In this document: positions 58,787 to 64,000 of the stretch, piece after piece | Position numbering within the stretch: the stretch's first letter is position 1 | Layout: each line of letters begins with the position of its first letter | Origin: an uncultured Lachnospiraceae bacterium | GTDB taxonomy: Bacteria > Bacillota > Clostridia > Lachnospirales > Lachnospiraceae | Assembly: GCA_946554445.1 (NCBI GenBank) | Contig: CAMNSD010000002.1 | Coordinates: forward strand, 62,001 to 126,000 | Direction of reading: 5' to 3' | DNA length: 64,000 nt | The notes under the pieces: generated by a model | Seen by the model: the letters and a program-made list of their open reading frames with translations, nothing else | Told to the model about the DNA's origin: nothing | The model's database searches: none | Program-made: the position numbers and the translations under genes

Positions 58787-60133
58787 ATGTGCAAAGAAAA
58801 CAGAACAATCATTGACAATCCACAATTCCGTGACAGCAGCAGTAAATTAATTTTTGGTGACAATATCTTAAGTTGCCAATTTTTCAGAGATTATGCAGAT
58901 ATGGAGATTTTGCGTAATATTCAGCCTGAAGACATTGAAGATGTATCTGAGAGGTATGTCCCGCTCTATAGTACAGAGCGGGAGAGTGATACTGTTAAAA
59001 AAGTAAATATTTCAAAATATCTCTCCGTCGATAAAGACGATAATACGCTTGATTTACCGCTTTATATTGTTTCTCTTGTTGAACATAAAACAAAAGTAGA
59101 GTATAATGTAGCTATGCAGATGCTTCGTTATATGGTTCATATATGGGAAGATTATGAAAAAGAGATGGAGAAAGAACATTCCGGAATCAGTAATATGAAA
59201 GATTTCCGATATCCGCCTATTCTTCCTATCGTATACTATGAAGGCAAAAGAATGTGGACTGCACCTATGAACTTGTCAGACAGAATTCTTTGTAAAGATT
59301 TATTAGGAAAATATCTTCCACATTTTCAATATCAGTTGGTACGACTGCATGATTATAGCAACGATGAACTTTTAAAAAAGGGCGATGAAATCTCTCTTAC
59401 TATGCTGATTAATAAAATTGTAAGCCTGGAAGATATAGAAGCATTTGCCAATTTACCAGATGAGCAGGTCAATGAAATTCTTAAGGACACGCCAGAATAT
59501 CTTTTGCAGATTATGGAGAAACTGGCAAGGGCACTTTTTTACAGTTTATGTATGCCTGAGGATAAGACAGAGGAAGCTGTTGCAAAAATTAAGGAGCGTA
59601 AAATGGGAAGATTATTTGAAAACGTGACGTTTAATTATCAAGCGGAAATGGAATCCATGAGAAATAAGAAACGTGAGATGGAAAAAGAGATACAGGAAAT
59701 GGAAGAGCAGAAGGAAAAAGAAATACAGGAAATGGAAGAGCAGAAGGAAAAAGAAATACGGGAAATGGAAGAGCAGAAGGAAAAAGAAATACAGGAAATG
59801 GCGGAACAGAAGGAAAAAGAAATACAGGAAATGGCGAAACAGAAAGAAAAAGAAATACGGGAAGTAGAGGAGCAGAAAGAAAAAGAAATGCGGGAAGTAA
59901 AGGAGCAGAAAGAAAAAGAAATACAGGAAATGAGAGAAGAAGCAGAGGAAAAGAACAAACAATTAGAAAAACAAAATGAGATTATGAAACAGGAACGGGA
60001 AATATTTCTGCAAATCAGTAAAATGTCCGTAAGAAAATGTTCCAAAACAGAAATTGAAAATTTTCTAGTAAAAAATTTCTCTATCACAAAAGAAGAAGCC
60101 AGAGAAGAAATCAGAAAAGTTTATGAGGATTGA
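58787..60133 (+). CDS. Rpn-family PD-(D/E)XK nuclease/putative transposase with long coiled coil
   Basis: From the ATG at 58787, which has AAAGGAG 6 bases upstream, the protein has 448 residues. Residues 1-120 resemble the Rpn/YhgA PD-(D/E)XK nuclease core, with the end of the motif at VSLVEHKTKVEY (Glu-x-Lys) and LPIVYYEGKRMW in the family's second block. Residues about 299-382 consist of seven 11-residue repeats (type EKEIQEMEEQK), predicted to form a long coiled coil, then a charged tail. Rpn proteins promote recombination and have been linked to phage defence and horizontal transfer. The upstream ATG at 58664 is less likely because its first 41 codons are poorly conserved-looking and lack a good site. 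Confidence 0.85.
   Translation: MCKENRTIIDNPQFRDSSSKLIFGDNILSCQFFRDYADMEILRNIQPEDIEDVSERYVPLYSTERESDTVKKVNISKYLSVDKDDNTLDLPLYIVSLVEHKTKVEYNVAMQMLRYMVHIWEDYEKEMEKEHSGISNMKDFRYPPILPIVYYEGKRMWTAPMNLSDRILCKDLLGKYLPHFQYQLVRLHDYSNDELLKKGDEISLTMLINKIVSLEDIEAFANLPDEQVNEILKDTPEYLLQIMEKLARALFYSLCMPEDKTEEAVAKIKERKMGRLFENVTFNYQAEMESMRNKKREMEKEIQEMEEQKEKEIQEMEEQKEKEIREMEEQKEKEIQEMAEQKEKEIQEMAKQKEKEIREVEEQKEKEMREVKEQKEKEIQEMREEAEEKNKQLEKQNEIMKQEREIFLQISKMSVRKCSKTEIENFLVKNFSITKEEAREEIRKVYED
59682..59935 (+). repeat. 33-bp coding tandem repeat in the Rpn gene
   Basis: Seven 33-base units (59682-59912), each opening AAAAAGA(G/A)AT, plus a degenerate eighth, encode 11-residue heptad-like blocks rich in Glu, Lys and Gln. 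Units one to three are nearly identical. The repeat keeps frame, so copy number changes would alter coil length without breaking the gene. Confidence 0.9.
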
Positions 60134-60149
60134 CCTTGTGTCAATCCTC
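60125..60149. terminator. Hairpin over the Rpn stop codon
   Basis: GAGGATTGA and TCAATCCTC form a perfect 9-bp stem with a 7-base loop; the TGA stop (60131-60133) lies in the stem. No strong T run follows, so it is a weak terminator or a stop-associated structure. The convergent flavin reductase gene ends at 60158. Confidence 0.5.
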
Positions 60150-60157
60150 ACATTATA

Positions 60158-60760
60158 TTACACGATTTTTTCAAAATCTTCTACGCCATGTTTACACCAA
60201 GGACATATAAAATTTGGGGGAAGTTCTTCTCCTTCATATATATAACCGCATACCGTACAACGCCAGCCTTTGGCGGAGGCAGAGTCAGGTTTGGGTTTCA
60301 CAAATTCATGGTAGAAGGAATAGGTCATTGCTTTTTCATCAGAGATAATCTCGCAGTCATTTACAGTAGCAATAAAAAGCAAGTGTGTTCCGAGATCTGT
60401 TATATTTGTCACTTTACAATCAATAAAGGCAGTAGTATGGCTGGTCAGATAAGGCAGTTCCTGCTTAGTCAGTGCAAAAGGGTAGTTTACGAATTTATCT
60501 ACTTTTCGTCCACTCTGAAATCCAAAATGTTCAAAAAGGGAAAAAGGGGCGGTTTCAGAAAGAACAGATAAGGAGATCATTCTTGATTTTTGAACGATAT
60601 CACAAGTCATATTTTCTTTGTTGATGGCTATAGCCAGTTGTTTGGGATTATCTGTTATCTGCATCACCGTGTTGACGATACATCCGTTCATCTTTTTATC
60701 AAATTTGGATGCTGCAATATAAAGGCCGTAAGATATTTGAAACAATGCTTTTGGATTCAT
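60158..60760 (-). CDS. Flavin reductase fused to rubredoxin
   Basis: From the ATG at 60760, with GGAG 8 bases upstream, the protein has 200 residues. An N-terminal FMN-binding flavin reductase domain (ALFQISYGLYIAASKFDKKMNGCIVNTVMQIT, in pieces) is followed by a C-terminal rubredoxin with the two CxxC loops WRCTVCGYIYEGE and FICPWCKHG that bind one iron. This layout is that of high-molecular-weight rubredoxin, an electron donor to flavodiiron proteins for O2 or NO reduction in anaerobes. The long upstream extension to 60868 lacks support. A dyad at 60861-60900 lies in the intergenic region. Confidence 0.9.
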   Translation of the reverse strand: MNPKALFQISYGLYIAASKFDKKMNGCIVNTVMQITDNPKQLAIAINKENMTCDIVQKSRMISLSVLSETAPFSLFEHFGFQSGRKVDKFVNYPFALTKQELPYLTSHTTAFIDCKVTNITDLGTHLLFIATVNDCEIISDEKAMTYSFYHEFVKPKPDSASAKGWRCTVCGYIYEGEELPPNFICPWCKHGVEDFEKIV

Positions 60761-60860
60761 TGTGTATTCTCCATTTCCTTCTTTTAGACAATTGTTGTCG
60801 ATAGTATGTGTAGAATTTGTCATTTTATTCCCAGTTATTATAAATTTAGAAATAAAAATA

Positions 60861-60900
60861 TCAATCAAGAAATGATATATTTCATAATGGTCTTGGTTGA
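60861..60900. repeat. Dyad between the flavin reductase-rubredoxin and MATE genes
   Basis: TCAATCAAGA and TCTTGGTTGA form an inverted repeat with one mismatch and a 20-base centre containing GAAAT-GATAT-ATTTC. It sits between divergent genes and could be a shared operator. The whole gap is about 296 bases. Confidence 0.45.
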
Positions 60901-60970
60901 TTTAAATAGAAATTTACATATTCATGTCGTGATAAAAATATAATAATAATAAAGCCTTGGAAAACGCGAC

Positions 60971-60999
60971 TTGCAAATTAAAAATAGAAGAACTAGAAT
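60971..60999 (+). promoter_or_regulatory. Promoter of the MATE gene
   Basis: TTGCAA at 60971-60976, a 17-base spacer and TAGAAT at 60994-60999 precede the ATG at 61057. Confidence 0.6.
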
Positions 61000-61056
61000 A
61001 AATAAATAATCATTATATCAGGTAACAGATTTGGTTAAGGAAGGGCAAGGAATTCC

Positions 61057-62427
61057 ATGGAATTTAAGAGTGCAGAAGAGAAAAGAAATTATATGTTGGA
61101 AGAACCGGTGAAAAGATTGGTATGTAGGCTGGCGATGCCTACCATCTTAAGCATGCTGGTAACTTCTTTTTATAATATGGTTGATACTTTTTTTGTGGGA
61201 AAACTCAATACGCAGTCTACGGCGGCTGTAGGAGTTGTTTTTTCACTGATGGCGATCATTCAAGCTGTGGGCTTTCTATTTGGCCATGGATCGGGAAATT
61301 ATATTTCAAGAAAATTAGGAGCGGGCGATATTGAGGAGGCACAGAAAATGTCCGCTGTAGGATTTTTTACATCCTTTTTAGCGGGTGTGATTATTATGGC
61401 GGGCTGTCTGTTTTTTATTGAACCTCTTTCTTATGCCTTAGGTTCCACAAAAACAATTCAACCATATACGGTTTCTTATTTGAGAATTATTTTGATTGGA
61501 GCGCCAGCAATGACGGCGTCTTTAGTGGTTAATAATCAGATGCGCTTTCAGGGAAGCGCCTTTTATGCGATGATTGGTATTGTGTCGGGTGCAGTCATAA
61601 ATATTATTTTGGATCCGATTCTTATCTTTGGTTTTGAGATGGGAATTGCGGGAGCGGCATTGGCTACAACGGTCAGTCAGTATTTAAGTTTTATTTTATT
61701 GCTTGTTATGATCAAGCGAGGCGGAAATATTCAGATCAGTTTCCGTAATTTTAAGCCCAGTCTGCATTTTTATAAGGAGGTAATACGAGGCGGTATTCCT
61801 TCATTGTTTCGACAGGGACTTGCCAGCGTGGCTACTATCTGCCTAAATCATGCGGCGGGCGTATATGGTGACGCAGCCATTGCAGGAATGTCCATTGTAT
61901 CCCGTATCATGATGTTTGTGAACTCTGCATTAATTGGTTTTGGGCAAGGGTTCCAGCCGGTATGCGGTTTTAATTATGGAGCTAAGAAATATAAAAGAGT
62001 GCTGGATGCTTTCTTTTTTTGTGTAAAGGTAGCTTTCTGCTGTCTTACCGGTGTTGCTGTTATTGTCTTTATCTTCGCGCCTCAACTGGTGACAATTTTT
62101 AGAAAAAATGATATGGATGTTATCCGGGTGGGAGCGGCGGCTCTTAGATATTCTGTTGTGGCGCTGCCCTTAAGTTCCTGGATTGTCATGTGCAATATGA
62201 TGCTGCAGTCTATTGGAAAAGGGTTGAAGGCTTCCATCGTAGCTTCTGCAAGACAGGGAATTTTTTTCCTGCCGCTTATTGCAATTTTGCCGTATTTCTG
62301 GGGACTTACCGGTGTGGAAATCTGTCAGGCAGTATCGGATTTCTTTGCCTTGACAGTTTCCATACCGTTAGGTGTAAGTGTGATCAGAGAAATGAAGCGG
62401 AATGATGTCGAAGTTCCGCCGGGCTAA
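61057..62427 (+). CDS. MATE-family efflux transporter
   Basis: The 456-residue protein has 12 predicted membrane spans and the MATE features: RLAMPTILSMLVTSFYNMVDTFFVG in span one, the twin-half symmetry, and GFQPVCGFNYGAKKYKRV in the second half. MATE proteins export organic cations and drugs in exchange for Na+ or H+. The C-terminal stop overlaps the convergent DUF4173-type gene. A remnant with the same kind of N-terminus occurs at 27259-27372. Confidence 0.93.
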   Translation: MEFKSAEEKRNYMLEEPVKRLVCRLAMPTILSMLVTSFYNMVDTFFVGKLNTQSTAAVGVVFSLMAIIQAVGFLFGHGSGNYISRKLGAGDIEEAQKMSAVGFFTSFLAGVIIMAGCLFFIEPLSYALGSTKTIQPYTVSYLRIILIGAPAMTASLVVNNQMRFQGSAFYAMIGIVSGAVINIILDPILIFGFEMGIAGAALATTVSQYLSFILLLVMIKRGGNIQISFRNFKPSLHFYKEVIRGGIPSLFRQGLASVATICLNHAAGVYGDAAIAGMSIVSRIMMFVNSALIGFGQGFQPVCGFNYGAKKYKRVLDAFFFCVKVAFCCLTGVAVIVFIFAPQLVTIFRKNDMDVIRVGAAALRYSVVALPLSSWIVMCNMMLQSIGKGLKASIVASARQGIFFLPLIAILPYFWGLTGVEICQAVSDFFALTVSIPLGVSVIREMKRNDVEVPPG

Positions 62428-64000
62428 TCAATTAGATAATTTTGGGCTGTACAGATAGAAAAATTAAAGTTTCTAAGGTGCATATCTTCTGAAATGTATT
62501 TTATTTTGTCATAATAGTCATTTGTCCAGAATAAAATATAATTTTCCTTGTATTCTACATAATCAAAAGTGTCACTTAATAAATTATCGGTCCGCATATC
62601 TTTGATGGATGTAATATCGGGATTGATATCAGGGTTTAAGATAGCTGGCGCCGCGTCGGTTGAGAGACTGATTAGGTATTTTCTTCCGCTTTCTGTGTAT
62701 TCTTCATGGACTAGATTGTATCGCGCAATCCAATAATCCGGGTGGGAAAAGGATAAAGCAATATAAAACACAGTGACTACAGCCATACCATAGGCGAAAA
62801 GCGGAAATTTTTTGTGGTAGATAAAAATTGTAACGCCAGTCATTAGAAGAAAGATGACGGCTAAGGTCCACAACACCTGTATTCTCCTAAAAGTCAGATG
62901 ATATCTGTCAATGTACATGATCATTCGCAGAGCGCTTGAAAGGATCATGATATAGGTGCATCCACTGATGACGGTAAGAATGATTTTTAACGCCATATTA
63001 TCCCGGAATAAATATAGGCAGACCAATACCAGTAACAGGTTTAGTATGCATACGGCGAGCAGTTGGAAAAATCCCTCCCTTGCATAGCTTGCGTAGGTGT
63101 GTCCGTCTGGAAGCTGCATATTGCCAATAAAGAGATAGACAATCTGTATCACACTGAACATCAGATAAAGTATGGAGAGTGCCGCTGTCGCAACAATGGC
63201 AATGATGGGATCAAAAACCCTATTATCATTCACTTCTTCTTTGACGTTTTTCGTTCCAAGTGCCGCATAAACTGCATAGGAGCTAAAGAAAACAACAGTC
63301 ATAAGAACTAAAACACACATGATTTCCCATATATTGATGGCTTCAAAAAATTGTTCAAACATTTTTGCAAAAACAATATCGGCGCTGGAAAGCAGCAGTG
63401 TCATCAAAAATAAGAGCGGAATGGCAATGAGAATTCCAATGCTGATAGATAAAAAGTTACTTTTTTTCCCTGTTTTTTGATGTTTTTGGGCATCAAAATA
63501 AGAGATCATGTCACCAAAAGGGCGTAATAAACATACAAAACAAGTTCCCATAGTCTGCAAAATAGCCATACAATATTTTGGCAGATTCCATGTCTGGTCA
63601 CTGTATACTGTATGCAATATTAGGACAAAAGAAAGCAGGAAGATGCCAAACTTGTTGATGGAAAGTATCTGTGGGGAATTGGTCATACAATTGGAAATGC
63701 CCAACAGTACAATGCTAATCACATAAAAAATGCTGTCTTTTTTGTATGGAACCCCTAACCTTTTCATAGAGAAGAAGAAATAGCAAAGGGTTCCGACGAC
63801 GAAAAAAGGGTAGGTGATACCGGAAGCATTTTTATAAAGACAGAAAGCATAAAACATTGCATAGAGCAGACTGCCGATTCCAAAAAAGGGAAAGTGCTTT
63901 TTCATATTCTGGGTGTAGATGTTGTCAGGTTTTTCTTCGGCTGCAGATATTGTCCTGGCGGGACTGTCCTGATTGGAATAAGGCTGATTGGGATAAAGCT
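62424..64000 (-). CDS. DUF4173/DUF4153-type multi-pass membrane protein, 5' end outside the window
   Basis: The clear coding core runs from the ATG at 63905, but the frame stays open without a stop to the right edge. The upstream residues (LYPNQPYSNQDSPARTISAA then EEKPDNIYTQN) look like the polar, Asn/Pro/Gln-rich cytoplasmic N-terminus common in this family. So the true start is probably beyond 64000. About 10 to 12 hydrophobic segments follow (for example GIGSLLYAMFYAFCL, IGILIAIPLLFLMTLLL and IVCVLVLM-like runs). Members are of unknown function and often lie next to stress or regulatory genes. Confidence 0.8.
   Translation of the reverse strand, partial: LYPNQPYSNQDSPARTISAAEEKPDNIYTQNMKKHFPFFGIGSLLYAMFYAFCLYKNASGITYPFFVVGTLCYFFFSMKRLGVPYKKDSIFYVISIVLLGISNCMTNSPQILSINKFGIFLLSFVLILHTVYSDQTWNLPKYCMAILQTMGTCFVCLLRPFGDMISYFDAQKHQKTGKKSNFLSISIGILIAIPLLFLMTLLLSSADIVFAKMFEQFFEAINIWEIMCVLVLMTVVFFSSYAVYAALGTKNVKEEVNDNRVFDPIIAIVATAALSILYLMFSVIQIVYLFIGNMQLPDGHTYASYAREGFFQLLAVCILNLLLVLVCLYLFRDNMALKIILTVISGCTYIMILSSALRMIMYIDRYHLTFRRIQVLWTLAVIFLLMTGVTIFIYHKKFPLFAYGMAVVTVFYIALSFSHPDYWIARYNLVHEEYTESGRKYLISLSTDAAPAILNPDINPDITSIKDMRTDNLLSDTFDYVEYKENYILFWTNDYYDKIKYISEDMHLRNFNFSICTAQNYLID

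Noticed and set aside
59682-59935. Regular 33-base repeats that could suggest a CRISPR array
   Set aside because: There are no unique spacers, and the units keep a reading frame inside a gene.

Overview
The window looks like the replication-origin region of a low-to-moderate G+C anaerobic Firmicute, most likely a Lachnospiraceae (Clostridia) gut bacterium. The pointers are the classical rpmH-rnpA-yidD-yidC-jag-mnmE-mnmG-rsmG / dnaA-dnaN-yaaA-recF-gyrB-gyrA arrangement, a parA-parB-DUF4446-HD-GYP-serS-DUF3881 block that I associate with this family, a YesM/YesN-controlled xylan locus and several clostridial lipoprotein flavodoxins. The assignment rests on protein character and synteny only. 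Genes left of dnaA run mostly on the minus strand and those to its right mostly on the plus strand, as expected for divergence from oriC at about 47.0-49.1 kb. The origin half is clearly more AT-rich than the first 28 kb.

Layout. 1-0.9 kb: 5' part of an unrecognised, cysteine-free protein running off the left edge. 1.1-14.2 kb: a minus-strand xylo-oligosaccharide/arabinoxylan locus with two GH43 enzymes, a GH8 exo-oligoxylanase, an LplB/LplC-type ABC importer with its lipoprotein binding protein, and a YesM/YesN two-component system; a CofE-like ligase sits inside it. The binding-protein gene is broken by an 11-base G tract just after its signal peptide. 14.3-20.4 kb: housekeeping genes (antiporter, thioredoxin, trmB, D-Ala-D-Ala carboxypeptidase, exonuclease, MerR regulator). 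20.5-21.9 kb: a decayed junction between a sugar ABC permease remnant and a headless GH51 arabinofuranosidase. 22-28.8 kb: a minus-strand flavin/redox cluster with an aldo/keto reductase, permease, flavodoxin-DUF362 fusion lipoprotein, DUF4405 membrane protein, FMN reductase, cyclophilin-like lipoprotein and flavodoxin lipoprotein. 28.8-29.6 kb: an AT-rich island with one well-signalled 67-residue gene, then tRNA-Arg(CCT). 29.7-36.3 kb: DUF3881, serS, HD-GYP, DUF4446, parB, parA and an oxidoreductase. 36.3-37.06 kb: a non-coding stretch with an inverted-repeat element, tandem hairpin modules and two perfect parS sites. 37-38.7 kb: a DegS/DegU-like two-component pair. 38.9-57.3 kb: hydrolase, then the origin block on both sides of dnaA, then a phosphoesterase. 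57.4-64 kb: XRE membrane regulator, an Rpn-family nuclease with a repetitive coiled coil, a flavin reductase-rubredoxin, a MATE exporter and a DUF4173-type membrane protein that runs off the right edge.

How the genes work together. The xylan locus would bind and import xylo-oligosaccharides and trim them in the cytosol; no importer ATPase is encoded, so a shared MsmX-type ATPase elsewhere is expected. The origin block supplies initiator, clamp, gyrase, ParABS segregation, tRNA modification and membrane-protein insertion. The most unusual signals are the poly-G interruption, a modular hairpin repeat found both in the xylan locus and beside parS, the inverted-repeat elements at 36.4 and 56.2 kb, the flavodoxin-DUF362 fusion and the 33-bp coding repeat in the Rpn nuclease. 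I saw no CRISPR array, prophage or intact insertion sequence.
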